DNA of 64,000 nt from Aspidiotus rigidus. Taxonomy: Eukaryota; Arthropoda; Insecta; Hemiptera; Diaspididae. Every line of letters begins with the position of its first letter. Positions within the stretch are counted from its first letter, which is position 1. A model generated the notes under the pieces. It worked only from the letters and a program-made list of their open reading frames with translations, ran no database searches and was not told where the DNA came from. The stretch covers positions 186,001-250,000 of the forward strand of contig JAVHKY010000062.1 of the NCBI GenBank assembly GCA_035079385.1, written 5' to 3'. The position numbers and the translations under genes are program-made. Shown here piece by piece: positions 21,758 through 34,393 of the stretch.

Positions 21758-24700
21758 TGCCGAGTAGTAGAAGAGGATGGTATATCCCTCCTAGGCACCG
21801 AGGAGGTTGATGCAGCAGTCAATAGACTGCGCGGTAAGTATTGGAAGGCTCCAGGCCCGAATGAGATTCCAAATCCAGTCTGCAGCGCCATACATTCAGT
21901 TGACCCAGCACTGCTTGTTGATACATTCAATGCGGCAATTGTTGGGGGACTGTTCCCTGTGCGATGGAAGAAAGCCAGGCTAGCGTTGATCGATAAGAAG
22001 GATAAACCACCTGGTCTACCATCCTCTTATCGTCCACTTTGTCTGCTAGTGTAAGATATCTATAGGCTACCCGCATCACACAGACACCTACATTTACCTT
22101 ACAGGCAACTTAACATACATAAACCTACTCTTAATTACCTGTTTATAATATTTTCAACTCCTTTCCAATAATATTTCCAATAACCTGGAAAATAAACGAG
22201 GGTGAGCTCTTTTTCTTAAAACCACAATCAATAACTGCCTTTTACTACCAGTGCACCAAAATACTTCTCACGTCGACCTTCACCAGCTAATGAATCACAA
22301 ATTCTCCTTCCCCTCAAACAGGGAATACACAAAACCACTTTAGCTGGCTACTAGTCCGACCTCAAATGAGCAACGAGTCCCCGAGCACGGGTACAGAGCC
22401 CAAATGCCACTGTACTGTCCAAACAACTGGAAGAACCTTCACACTACCACCTTATCTGAGGTTGGCCGGCCCCAGCATCGGATTTGTGATCCAGCCCTTG
22501 GTATCTTCAGGACCGGCATCCCACCTGTCCATCGACACCTGCCTCCTGGCCGATAGCAATGACCTGGACCCGTCGGCCCGCATTCTGTACCTGGCCGGGC
22601 ACCATCAACAAGATCATTCTCCGGAGTCAGCACCGCGAGAATCACTCTCTGGAGTCAGCACCAGAGAGTCCCGTCCTTCGGCATCAGCACCGTGAGGACC
22701 CCGGTTCACAGCGTCACACTGAGAACCGTTCCAAAAGAACACCATCGAGAGATTTCACTCAGGTAATGTTACCATCCTGGAGAAGATCACACACTTCCTC
22801 CGATAACCAATACCCCCTCTTGGAAATCCCGATTCAACCCTAAGACAAGACTCGTTCTCCGCTCAAACTTGATCTACAGGTGCGTACTCTACGCCTAAAG
22901 GTCCACCACATTGACCACTGTAGAAAATCACCGGACACGCCTTTACGACGTCCTGAAAACATTGCATTGTATTCTGAATCATCATTCGTGTGCACTGGGT
23001 CCCCTAATTCGGAATTGACATCAATAACAATGCGTTCACAGTTTTCTCTTCTCTCATTAGGATTATAGACGACACCTATTCGACGCTTAACTACATCATA
23101 ATAGTTACGATTAATAATCCAAGAAAAAGAGTCAGTGACTACTCACCAAATAGTCAAATAATCACTTAACACGCAATATTACAAGTTTACCACGTTTTTA
23201 ACACACAGGCAACACAAATATAACGTACTACACCGTATTACAGCACTAGAATACTGTCTACGTCGTACGTTTCGATGCAGTCGAAAATAGAGAAATCACA
23301 CCTATTGTATTTCCGATGGCATCCCTGCTAACTTGTCTACAGCCTTTCTTCTTAGCTGTCCACCCCTACTAAATAGTGCGTTCAAATAATACAAGAGGTT
23401 GTGTGTTATATCCGCTGTTTAACGCCAACAGACTCGGAACCAGTTTCCTGCAGTCGCGCAGTTCATCTTGTCTAAATATAGTGACTTCCTATTGTCCACA
23501 TGAAGTTACATCGCCAGGGTTTTTTTCTTATTAAACGTTGCCAGACAGGGCTGCTCTTATAACTAATACGAGTTCGTGCGTACGTACGATACAAAACTGT
23601 AACTTACCCTTTGAAAATATATACACTATTTACACTAGACAATGTTGGGAAACTTCTAGAAAGAGTGATAGCCAATCGTTTGGAGAGCTATCTGAAGGAA
23701 AGAGATATAATCTCTGATAGCCAGTACGGTTTTCAAACTGGACGCTGCACATCAGATGCTGGGATCCGGCTGAAGAGGATAGCCAAGTCAGCAATTGATA
23801 TGCGCCAGTTTTGCGCAGCCGTCAGCCTCGACATAAGAAATGCGTTCAATTCAATTCCCTGAAAGATGATATTGGAAGCTCTTGTGAACGCAGGAGTGCC
23901 CGCATACCTGCTCAGGATGATCAGCAGCTATCTTAGCTGCCGTGAAATCCAAGCAGAGACATCTGCTGGTACAGTAAAGCGCCCTGTTACTTGTGGGGTG
24001 CCGCAGGGGTCGGTCCTTGGGCCGCTTTTGTGGTGCGTCGCATTTAACGGAATCTTTAAGGTGAAGCTGCCACCGGGGGTTAAGCTTATCTGCTATACGG
24101 ATGACACCCTGGTGGTATGCACCGCCGAAACAACTGTAGCGGTGGAGAGCAGGGTAAACCGGGCCCTAGAGGATGTGACGCGTTGGATCGAGTCGGCTGG
24201 ACTTGAACTAGCAGCAAGTAAGACGGAGGCCATTTTATTCACGACCCGTCGGAAGTTCAAGCCACCCACCTTTTGCCTGCAAGGTGTGGAAATTGGAATC
24301 AAGAAGCAAATGAAATACCTAGGCATCTGGTTTTACTCAACGCTGAGCTTCAGGCACCATTTCCTGATGGCAGCGGAAAAGGCGGGCCGGGTAGTTGGAT
24401 ACCTAAGCCGCCTTATGAGGAACCTGGGAGGACCGAGAGAAGCAAGGAGAAGGATCATGATGAGCACCGCCTTGTCGATCCTCCTATACGGTTCGCCAGT
24501 ATGGGCCGACTGCATGAAGATACCATACCGAAGAAGAGAGATGGTAAAGATCCAACGAAGAGCTGTGCTGAGGTGTGTTAGTGCCTACCGCACTGTCTCG
24601 ACGGAGGCTCTTTGTGTATTAGCACGTTCACCACCAATCGAGCTCCTTGCTGAGGAGAGAGCGGTGGTGTTCGAAGCAAAGAAGAGAACGACGACCAACC

Positions 24701-25221
24701 GAGAAGCTTTACGGGTCAAGCAGGAGGCCAGGCGCTCCTTGCTTGTAAAGTGGAAAGCAAGAATTGCCCAGAGTGAGCTGGGTACATGGACAACCCGTGT
24801 GCCAATACGCGACCTTGATGAGTGGATGAACCGACACCATGGTCAGCTGAACTTTCACCTGACGCAGGTGTTAAGCGGCCATGGCTGCTTCAACAAGTAC
24901 CTTCACGAGAAGTCAAGGAAAGTTGAGCAGGCAACGTGTTCGCACTGTAATCAAGGGCGGGGTGATGGACCACAACACACCTTATTTGAGTGTGAGGTGT
25001 GTAGGCGTGAGCGGGACGAGCTTAGTCGGTCTCTCCAAGAGATTGGGGTAGATGAAGCGCTCAACCCGAGTAGCCTGGTACCCACCATGCTAGGTTCCGA
25101 AGAAGCATGGAACCAGGTGTCTGCATTTGCGGCAACCATCATGAAGAGGAAGATGGACCAGGAATGGAATAGGCAAATGCAAAACCACGCTATGGCCTAC
25201 TCAACACCTGTGTACCATGGT
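21758..25221 (+). pseudogene. R1-like LINE, 5'-truncated and interrupted
   Basis: The RT begins around KYWKAPGPNEIPNP, continues to SSYRPLCLL at 22048 and resumes after a 1585-bp insert with DNVGKLLERVIANRL at 23638. It then has GVPQGSVLGPLLW, CYTDDTLVVC, MKYLGIWFYSTLSF and a CCHC knuckle (CSHCNQGRGDGPQHTLFEC), as in R1-clade LINEs. A TGA at 23860-23862 replaces the expected Trp codon after FNSIP. The endonuclease half is missing. Apart from that stop, 23866-25293 is one long open frame, so decay is recent or slight. Confidence 0.8.
22050..23634. mobile_element. 1585-bp TG...CA insert, solo-LTR-like
   Basis: The insert starts TGTAAGATATC and ends TTTACA, and CTAG is directly repeated on both sides (22046-22049 and 23635-23638). 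Removing it with one CTAG restores the R1-like frame exactly (LCLL joined to DNVGK). TG/CA ends and a 4-bp duplication fit an LTR retrotransposon. No second LTR or pol gene is visible, so a solo LTR is likeliest. AATAAA occurs near 22190, and a CGGAGTCAGCACC-type repeat near 22620-22690. Confidence 0.6.
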
Positions 25222-26136
25222 GCGGTTGAAGGAACAGGAACAGAGAACAGAGGAACAACAAAAGAAAGAAGCCTACAATATGGAATTGATTGAGCAGTGG
25301 AAGAAAAAAGTACTACATGGACGTTACCCTGCTGAGCTGGAGGACCAAGAAGTTGACAGAAGAGCATCACTCCTATGGCTGACGGATGGATAGGGGTTCA
25401 TGGTGGCAATACAAGATGGTGTAATCGAAACGAGGAATTACTTGAAATATATAATAAAAGATGGTGCAGCACAGGAAGATAAATGCCGAATGTGTGGGAA
25501 GCCAGGAGAGACCATACAACATGTAATCAGCGCATGTGAACAGTTAGTTGCGCAGGAGTACAAGGCGAGACACGATAGTGTCGCAAAAGTGGTCCATATG
25601 GCGATAGTCAAACAGTGGAAGTTGCAGGTCGAAACAGGACCGTACTGGAAATACGAGCCAACAAAAGTGATTGAGAATGATGAAGTCCTAGTAATGTGGG
25701 ACAGAACAATACATACAAATAAGACCGTTGCGCATAACAGACAAGATATAATATTGAAAAATAAAAAAAAGGGAAGTACGTATTTAATAGATGTGGCAGT
25801 ACCAGGTACTCACAATATGAAGAGCACCATTCGGCATAAGATTGAGAAATATAAGGATTTGGAAGGAGAAATTCAGAAATTATGGCGGACAAAGACGAAA
25901 GTGCTGCCGATAGTGGTAACAGCTACCGGGATCATACCAAAAACCACAGTACAAAATATGTTGGAGCTTGGATTTGCCAGAACGGAAATTCGAGCAATGC
26001 AGAAAGCGGTCATACTGCATACGACCAGCATAGTGAGAAGGGTTTGCGGCGAATAAAAGTACACGCTGTCTATAGACTTGCTATATTTATTATGGCCTCT
26101 ATAGACAAGTATACCGGCTGAGGCTGTGACAAGACA
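25222..26136 (+). pseudogene. second R4/Dong-type LINE copy, 3' part only
   Basis: Starts around EAYNMELIEQWKKKVLHGRY and parallels the C-terminal half of the copy at 19558. It has the zinc knuckle CRMCGKPGETIQHVISAC, RHDSVAKVVH, HNRQDI and TYLIDVAVPGTHN, ending at TAA 26054-26056. A TAG at 25390-25392 breaks an early part. The catalytic-region HNRPDI of the first copy reads HNRQDI here. The 3' end runs into an (AAT)n tract, as expected for Dong-like elements, which target TAA repeats. Confidence 0.75.
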
Positions 26137-26137
26137 C

Positions 26138-26192
<55 letters not shown>
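26137..26192. repeat. (TAA)n microsatellite at LINE 3' end
   Basis: About 18 uninterrupted trinucleotide units directly after the R4/Dong-like 3' UTR. R4-internal words (AATAAATACGTATGCGATA, compare 20813) resume right after it, suggesting a second partial R4 copy at the same target. Confidence 0.85.
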
Positions 26193-26889
26193 GCAATAAA
26201 TACGTATGCGATACCCATACTCACATGGTATAGGAATACCCTCTACGGCTAAGTAGAACCGGAATACACACGTCGTGTACCCGTGAAGAGGGGAATAATA
26301 ATAATAATTAATAATTAGAAATTTTTCTAAGTCCCCTTCCTATCATATATAGCGAAATCCTGATCCCTACCCTCATTTCGTAACTTGCGTGCGTCCGAGG
26401 TGTGTGCGTCCGTGCAAATAACCTTAGGACTTGGAAAAATTTCGAAATCTACAGCAAGGAAGGGGTCGAGAGGTGGAAGCCCAAAATATTTTCCGCTCGT
26501 TCCCCCCACGAAAGGTCACCTCAAAATATTTCTCATACAAGACTTGAATTTTCTCATAACATTCCAATGCAACAGCAAGACAGGGGGTGAACTTGCGGAG
26601 CGAGTGAGCCCCACGAAAGTCGATACCTCCAAATATTTCTCATAAAAGCGATACCTCATATTTCTCGTACTTAAATTTTCTCATACCATTGAATACAATG
26701 GGTGATACCTCAAAATATTTCTCATACAAGACTTATACGACGCCAAGATAGGTAACGGGGTAAACAAGTAATATCTCACGAACACTTGACCTAGTAGAAG
26801 CCTAGACTAAAATATTTCAAGATCACTACTAAAATATAAAAGACATGAAACATGATCTTCATTTATTTGGCTATGCCAGAAAATTTTTT
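26193..26889. repeat. unclassified dispersed repeat, non-coding
   Basis: Contains direct repeats of CCTCAAAATATTTCTCATAC and short words such as GCGGAGCGAGTGAGCCC. It ends with GACATGAAACATGATCTTC and TTTGGCTATGCCA, which recur near 36870-36905. The same style of sequence fills 35560-36910. No coding frame. Probably one non-autonomous element family. Confidence 0.45.
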
Positions 26890-27061
26890 TACTCTGTTTA
26901 TTGTACTTCCCATAATTTTTGTTCAGTTGTGTTTTTGTGTTGCTCCGATGATGATTTTTTAATCGAAAGGCCTCATCTCCTCATGTTTTAATCTGCGGCT
27001 AATGCAAATAAACTTGAATTTTAATAGATCTCTGTGTTTTTAAATTTCAATTTAACTTAAT
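26890..27061 (+). mobile_element. Penelope-like pseudo-LTR, plus orientation
   Basis: Inverted copy of 18193-18375, ending CAATTTAACTTAATAT. It carries the same weakened hammerhead core (CCGATGA, GATT/AATC, GAAAG) at 26946-26968. With its partner it brackets the LINE nest. Confidence 0.7.
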
Positions 27062-27232
27062 ATCTGAATATGTGCCGTAGCATCAAAAACCGAATTCGAA
27101 CAAAAGACACCGACTACTCGCTGTGGAAGGTCGCCAAAGCCACCCTAAAGGATACTCACCACCACTGCCAACAGACACCGGCACATGGGCACACAGTGAC
27201 CAAGACCGGGTCAACACTCTAGCAGCATATCT
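27062..27232 (+). pseudogene. jockey-type LINE fragment, continuation
   Basis: The frame reads TKDTDYSLWKVAKATLK and then TGTWAHSDQDRVNTLAAYL, the block that precedes the jockey RT (WKxxK, later AxxLA.xL). AACAAAAGACAC occurs at both jockey breakpoints (18182 and 27100 regions), consistent with interruption of one element. Confidence 0.55.
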
Positions 27233-28490
27233 GTAAACAACATTTCAACCAAACAGCACCGGACCCACTACTCGCCATTCTCCTTTTTTCCATCATCTGC
27301 AAGATGTCATCGGTCATCCACGCTTTGACCCCTGTAGCTCCACATTCACCAACCACCTCCTCTGTCGTCTCTTTCATGTTCGACCTAATTATCTTCCACG
27401 TTTCTTCTGCCTGTGCGTTCGTTGGTATTGGGTTTTTGTCGAATTTTTCTTTGATTCCTTTGATGAATTCATTTTTTGATTCTGATTTGATCAGTTTCCG
27501 AATATCATACCGCTTCTTACGGCCTTTCTTCAAAGTTTTGGGCTTAAAGCAGCGGTCAGCTACCAGTGGGTTATGGTCAGAGCCTACACTCGCACCTGGG
27601 TATGCTGCTATTCTTGTGATGCAATTCTGGAATCGTTGGTTAATCATAATGTAGTCAATCTGATTTCGAATTATATTTTCGTTACAGTTACGTCGTGATG
27701 TCTATTTATAGAGCCGTCGTTGAGGCAGTTTGAAAAACGTATTTTTGACTACGAGTGGTTTCTTGAACAGAACTCCACTAGTAGCTTGCCCCGCTCGTTT
27801 CTTTTTCCTAGTCCAAATTCACCAGTTACCGATTCAGTCTTTATATTGCCGACTTTTGCGTTTAGGTCCCCACAAACCAAATTGATATCGTGTGCTTTTG
27901 GAGTTGGTCGTAGAAAGTTTCAATTTCTTCATCTGACTTATCCGCGGTAGGCGCTTATACTTCAATTAAATTCATATAATTGGTCTTCCTGCAATCTGAA
28001 TCAAGATTATGCGATCGGTTATTGCTGTAATGTTCCGGACTTGTTCGCTGACCATCACGGCAATGCCGTTTGGATGTCTATCTCCGCTGTTTCCATTAAT
28101 GTAGTACATCGTTGCTCCATCATGAGAGCAAGTGCCACTATCTGGCCATCTTACTTTACTAAGTCCAAGCACGTCGATTTTCATTCTCTTCATTTCCTTG
28201 ACTGCATTTACCAGCTTTCCTGCAGTAAGCAAACTTCTGACGTTCCACGTTCCAACCTTGAATTTGTGTTTACCTATGTCAAGCGGGGTTATTCTTTGCA
28301 CCTTCTGGTGACTTAACACCTGCCCCGGGCTGAGGGCCGTGGCTTTATGGTTTCCTGACATATGTAAACAATAGGTGACAGTGACTGTCCTGGGGTACGT
28401 TTTACTGTGGTAGTTTCCCGTTGCTTTCGAGAGATGTAAGACTGCAGCCCTCCTAACTGGGGCTGAGGACGCCGCCACTTGACTGCACGA
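27219..28490 (-). pseudogene. LINE AP-endonuclease region, decayed
   Basis: Minus frame 27972-28478 has FKVGTWNVRSLLTAGKLVNA, then MKIDVLGLSKVRWPDSG and NGIAVMVSE, the N-terminal AP-endonuclease of the LINE proteins often annotated in insects as craniofacial development protein 2-like. Frame 27219-27647 contains the C-terminal endonuclease motif GSDHNPLVADRCFKP. A frameshifted segment joins them. No RT follows before the jockey piece. The exact clade is uncertain. Confidence 0.65.
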
Positions 28491-28519
28491 GTCTTCGTGC
28501 CGCTGCCCCTAGGATAGGT

Positions 28520-29047
28520 AACCTGTCCCTGTTCCTATCCGGTTCAGTCAGTCCTTTTCCCTGATTGCATCTGATACTTGCATCGACTGAACCCCCCCCC
28601 CCCCATACACTCTTCGGTTAGCTGGCCTGACTTCCCGCCGGAATTGTATTCCACGACCTTCCATCAACTTGTTCAGCATAACAGGGGCACCACGTGAAGG
28701 CGAGTGCGGGGTAGAAGAGGAGAGGCACTGTCATCTATGGTGATCATGTGTTCGCGTCACACTTATTGGGGTTGCCCCCTCGTAAAAGATAGTCCATATA
28801 AAGGAAATAGTAAAAAAAAAAAAGAATTGCTACGTGCAACATACTGTTTTGCTGATATCTCAAACAACTGTCAGAAAATTGCAACTGAAATGGTCGCCCA
28901 ATGTGCATTGTTCCCATTGAAGCCCTTGTGAACAATTTTCAAATCAAGTTAATTATGGAAGTTTGAGTGATTTTTAATTTTTGAGGATTTAGGCAATTTG
29001 GTCCATTTTTGGCATATAACTGAACCGGATAGGAACAGGGACAGGTT
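28520..29047. mobile_element. 528-bp element with 29-bp perfect inverted termini
   Basis: The first and last 29 bases are exact reverse complements, beginning AACCTGTCCCTGTTCCTATC. The interior has a poly-C run near 28592 and no coding frame. No target-site duplication was identified, so it may be a MITE or a fortuitous inverted duplication of the LINE 5' end (28503-28550 abuts that LINE). Confidence 0.5.
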
Positions 29048-29676
29048 GGCGTACATTCCTACTCGCAGTCGGATTTTGCAGTCCATGTTATATAAGCCGA
29101 TGTCACTACCATCCTGTTGTATTGCCTGAGCAACCGCATTTTTCAGGGTGCTCACATGGGGGCTCCGTGTAGCTCACGCGCGGTTATTCATCCTCGGCTG
29201 GTTCTACCGATTGGTTGTTGGATAATAACCTCACCGGTAATAGCGTGACGAGTGAAATACGCGTGACAAGTTTCGAAAAACGTGAAGCACGCTTTTCGAG
29301 AGCAGTTGAAGCGCACGGAAAACAGAAATGTCTAGATGTCCGCTAAAAACAGGTGTACAGAAATGAACGACTTTTGAAGCCTAAATATTGGCAGAAAAGT
29401 GCCATTTTCCGTTCATATTTCGTTAAAATACTAAATGTATATTAGTTGTACAGCATAATAGTCGGCTGGGTGTATGGTTTTTTGTTCTTTTTTTTTTCTG
29501 ATCGGCTGGCTAGGTTTGCGTTCAAATTTCTCAGTTCCTTCTTCCTCCTTTCATTCTTTCTTCTGACTGAACGTAACTTTTCTCGCACAGGTAGGCGACC
29601 CTTCGCAGGAATAATAGTGACGACTTCTTTGACAACTCTTTTAGACTCCGTCGTTTTGTGATGTATTTTTTTCAGC
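29048..29676. other. no feature recognised
   Basis: No supported gene or repeat. Confidence 0.3.
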
Positions 29677-29678
29677 TA

Positions 29679-29921
29679 CACTCATAGAAATATTGTTTCG
29701 GACATAGTACTGATTCCTAAAATTTTAGTACTCACAACGTTTGTTTTGAGTAACATCATACAAATTTTCCCATTGTAGTAATGATAAGTCGAAAGATTAT
29801 TAATATTGACTAAAAATATAGTGATGAGAAGTAAAAATTATAGTAATGATTCACAAAATATCTATATTGTCCTCAGTTTACTCTTATTTTAGGAATGAGT
29901 ACTAAAATATTTCTATGAGTG
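29679..29921. mobile_element. 243-bp Tc1/mariner-like MITE
   Basis: Termini CACTCATAGAAATATT and its complement, with a direct TA on both sides (29677-29678 and 29922-29923). Arms extend inward with TAGTACT and TTCCTAAAA words in inverted orientation. TA duplication and size fit a mariner-type MITE. Confidence 0.7.
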
Positions 29922-29923
29922 TA

Positions 29924-32430
29924 AATTTAGTTGTTTTACGCCTAATTTTATGGTTTTTCAAGTTTTGCAGCGCTACGTTTGCAGAATATTAAGATTTCAG
30001 ATTTTTGTCACAAACCACGTACAGTAATGCGAGAGAAAATTTCAGCTCTGTAGGTTGAACGGACGTATGAGAAATATGGTGGCAGGAAAAAGAACGTCCA
30101 TTATACATAGGATTACGTGTAGATTTTTTCATCCACAACCACAACCTATCTACTCCTGATATTTTCTTCATTTCGATTTTGTTTGTAGGAGTTACTACCT
30201 ACCTGAAATGTTTTTTTTCCCTTGTTTATCTCTCGCTTTCTCTCTACTTTGAGTCACGACATTTTTTATACACTTCCTTGAAAAGCATGAGGATTCACTG
30301 TCGCGTATTGTGCATAGCTCGCATACATGCACCTTGAATTGCATCTTCTAAAGAAGATGTCGAGCAGACATAATTTTTTTCCTTCCGTCGTTGTCCTTTC
30401 CAAAAAGCAGTATACAACTTCTTGTTGACCTCTTTTTTTTCTTCTTTTTTCCTGTTGCAGTATAATATCTTGTCCCCTTCTCCATTGTTCTGACCTTCTC
30501 CGTTTCAACCATGCCGTATTCTTATTGTATGCGCGATGTTTTCTTACAGTTGTGTGCGTCTTTCCGAAATAAGTGTGGTCGTTTTATCAAATAAACGGTT
30601 CCTATTTTATTGAAATTTTTATATTGTATTAGTGGTACTGATATTAATTTCATTTTGGCTGATATACGTTACCGTCAGAAAGTTGAATTCCTCGCGTTTC
30701 TTCTTTTAATACTCATGTTTTTTGGGAGTGGTAGTTGTGATTCATCACCAAGTTGCAAATCCTGTTCATTGTGACGACGTGAAATCGAATTCATTGTCAT
30801 CGGATGATATCAACGAATAGTTGCGTACCTTTCCTGCTTTCGAGTGTCGCGAATGGTGTACAAAATAAGTGAAGGTGAAGTATCTCTCTTCAACATAATG
30901 CGCGGTATGTACTCTTATCTCTATTTTCATTCGTCACTGCACAAGTCTCATTATAATTCGGTATGAAGTTTATCTATTTGAGCTCTCCTTTTCATTTTCG
31001 GGAGATATTATATGAAATATATAACGACTTAATCAATGATTGATTTCTTCAATCCGGCTGTAAAAGAAAAGATGAGTGTACTGACGTGAAATTGTAAACT
31101 AACCATGCATCCATCTTTCGTGTCTGTGTCCTACCGGACGATTCTTAAGCTGACAAGATTTTTTCAACGAAAAAAAAAAGAAACAGAAAAGTGAAGAAAA
31201 GAGAGCGTCTTTGTATAAAAATACTTAGTACAAAACAGAATTAATCATTGAAACAGGACTGAGTCGCATGCCCCTGTGTATCTGGGTCTCGGGTGTTATT
31301 TTCTCATTGACTGTTAGATAACGGAAAATCATTTTTTAATTTGTGTCAAAAGATCCAGAGCTTATTTTCTTACCTAGATGTAGAGCTCAAGAAATCTATA
31401 TTTTTTCTATAATTATATCAAAATCTGGAAACACAAAGATCCGCGTCTTTGTTCCACTTACATGTGGAACCTGAGAGATTTGGTTCCATTTTGCTTGTCG
31501 AAGCTCCAAAATGCAAAAAATATCCCCTCAAATAATCATAATGTAAGTGTCCCGAGTCAAAACAATGATAGATAACTGAAGAAATTGAGATACATTTGAT
31601 GAAGGAGGATAAGTCTTCACAATTGTAGAATTCATACGGTAGGCATATTACCGTATTAATTGAGGTATCGAGAGGAAGAAACTTTTTCGAAGACTGTGCA
31701 AAAATTCTGAAAATAATGCTGAGCTAAAATAAAATCTACAACGTGATGCAGAATGTATCTCAAGTCGTGAGGTCGAAACATACCGTTCGGTAGGAAACTT
31801 TATTTCACTTTATTTTATTTATTTTATTCATTTAAGTTATCATTATTTTTTTGTCGCGGGTGCATAACGCGTCTGTTGACTTCCCGAGGCGAGCGCCCCA
31901 AAAAGAGTGCATTATAGCTTTTACAAAAAAGAAAGGGTACGTATTCTTAGAGGCACAAAAGAGTACCTCGTACTTGCTAAAAAAGAGTGCGTTTGGTTCA
32001 CCTTTACGCTGCTGAAGACCCTCACTCATCTTGTTCTGCCAAGAACGAAATGTCTTTGAGACCAACAATATGAAGGGGAGGAGCTACTATAAGATTTCTT
32101 GATAGCCATTTGTGAGCGCGCGGTGGGCGATACTCGTACACGCAATGGATCATTCCAGTGCTGGATCATTCTTCTTACTTTATTATTTAATTGGTGACTA
32201 GTTGGTACTAGGAAATGGAAATATGATAATCGCGGAAATGAAAAGACGTGCACTTCGTAAGTGTTATTTAAACGAAATGTTTCGTTTCCGAGAGGTAGAT
32301 GTGGCTTACGCACGTCATGATTTTTCTCATTTTCTCTTTTCTTCTTCCATCAAGTTCGTGTTTCGACTTCATGAAGTATACTGAGGTGAGGTCGTACGAA
32401 TTTCATTGTCGTATTAGTGTGTATACTTGT
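29924..32430. other. no feature recognised
   Basis: AT-rich, low in open frames. No splice-supported exon, RNA gene or terminal repeat could be established over these 2.5 kb. Confidence 0.35.
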
Positions 32431-32439
32431 TAGAGAGAC

Positions 32440-34100
32440 TTAACCCCCTTCTTGGACTAGTATAAGTTTACTTTGGAATATTTCAAGCTACTGGATTTTG
32501 GTAGGATGGTCTAGTAAAAGTCTACTGTAGAATATTTCAAGGCAATAGCTTTAGGGTATACAAGCTAATAGTTCTTAGGTACCTCAATCGCTCCGCTCGT
32601 TCGCTCCCCTCCTCGGTCAATCTCCTTAGTCTAGTACAAGCCCAGCTTAGAATAATTCAAGCTGATAGCTTGTATGGGGCATGCTCTAGTGTAACAAAAA
32701 CTGATTAGCTCGTCTTATACAGTACTAGCGGTTGGCGACGCGCCTCCGGCGCGCCTGACCGCTAGCTGTGTGTTGAGTAGATATGTGTTTTATAGGTATC
32801 TGTATCTTGTAGGTATGTGTGTTTCGTAGGTATCTTGGAATTCAGATGAATTTTTAAAAAAGAAACAGTGGAAAGAGTTTTGCGAAATTCACAACTATTC
32901 AGTTCAAAAATAAGAAAATAGACACCAAAAACTGCGACTGTACTTATAAAAATATATCAAAGTTCCGAGTCGCACAAAAATAAAATCACCAAATTAAATT
33001 TTTTACACACTAATTCTTTTGAGAGCTGACTTAACGCGTGAAGCCTGTATTCATCGCAGCAGAATACAAACAAATCCATTGACATTTTGCCAGTCCCTAA
33101 GAAAACACACGGACAACAGGTAAAAAAAAAGGGTAATTTCCGCTAGCCCATACGCAGTGCGCACCGTGTCTAGACATTGGTTCTTGTATGAGATACCGGA
33201 TGTAAAATCCTTTATGTAGGTGTTTTTAAAACTGTGAATAAAATAACTTGCTTAGTATGGAAGTACAGCGAATACTGTAGTCACAAAATTTCCTCCTAAA
33301 AATCTGGAACCGGGCTCATTCGAAAGGAAATTACAGGGGCTACAATTTTTGTTCTCTTCAATTTTTCATAAAAATGAGTTATACTCGAGTTATCACAATA
33401 ATTCAATTCTCGAAACTGCGCCACTCAACGCGCGTAGGTCTAACGTACATGGCAAGCTACACGACCACGTTTTTTTATATTGAAAAAAGTCATTGTTTTC
33501 GCCCTTTTTTGAAATTACTCAGCACCTCCCCGTCAAATTTTTATTTTTATGAGTCTATGTGCTGCTCTGGGATGAGGACAATATATCCTGAAAGTTTGAA
33601 AGCGATCGGCCCAGTAGTTCTCGAGTTATAAACAGACAGGAGGACGGACGGACAGACAGACAAACTTTCTGCTTTATATATTAGATACTAGTGTATTCCT
33701 GATTTATACCAGCTGCGTTCATTGCACTCTCAGTGTAAAGCTATTATAAAGCTAGTATATGAACTGGCTGGTGTGAACTCGCGGGATGAACTCGCAAAAT
33801 TCCAAATTAGGGATTAGGGCAGTATTACGCCTAGTATAAAGTAGCGTAGACATACTATGAACCAGGTTTATACTAGCTAATCTGTAGCCTGGTAGATGCC
33901 TAGACTTGTTTAGGCTTAGTATCAAGGAGCGTAGACCTACTATAAATCTAGTATAACTTCAGTACACTGATCTAGTACAAACTAGGCCGGGTGACTCGCA
34001 AATTTATGACTCACCCACGAGGTAGAGATTTGCACGCGCACGCGTGGGGCACTCGCAAAATTTCAAATTAGGGGTAAGGGCAGAATAAAGACATGAAACA
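32440..34100. repeat. unclassified non-coding repeat with nested insert
   Basis: Left (32440-32720) and right (33690-34100) parts share phrases such as GTAGAATATTTCAAG, TAGTATAAAG and GCAAAATT(C/T)CAAATTAGGG, and the end resembles 26840 and 36870 (GACATGAAACATG). The middle (32722-33690) is a different repeat. It may be one non-autonomous family with 26193-26889 and 35560-36910. Confidence 0.4.
32722..33690. mobile_element. inserted repeat with GC-rich head and CAGACAGAC tail
   Basis: Begins near ACTAGCGGTTGGCGACGCGC with a CGCCTCCGGCGCG palindrome. It ends with TTCTCGAGTTATAAACAGAC, a GACGGACAGACAGACA run and TTTATATATTAGATACTAG. ACTAG at both ends could be the target duplication. The segment 33325-33390 also resembles 1255-1400. 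This head-and-tail combination is seen in SINE/LINE-tail repeats of insects, but the class is not certain. Confidence 0.45.
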
Positions 34101-34393
34101 TGTCAAAATAATCAAATTGAGCACCAGAAGCAAAACCTGAGTAGGCCTAGATCGAAGATATGGTGCTTTCATTTCATTTGGTGACCATTGCCCCAACAAG
34201 AAAGAAATTAATTCAATTTGGAAGAACAAGATTTTGGCATTTCAAATAATCTTTCTAATTATAGAAATAAATTTCATTCACATATTTATAAACACATAAC
34301 TTTATAACGATGACTGACAAATTAATATTTCAACCGTAAAAAATGAAGAAAAAAAACTATATACAACATGAAACGCGCAGAATAGAATTAAAA

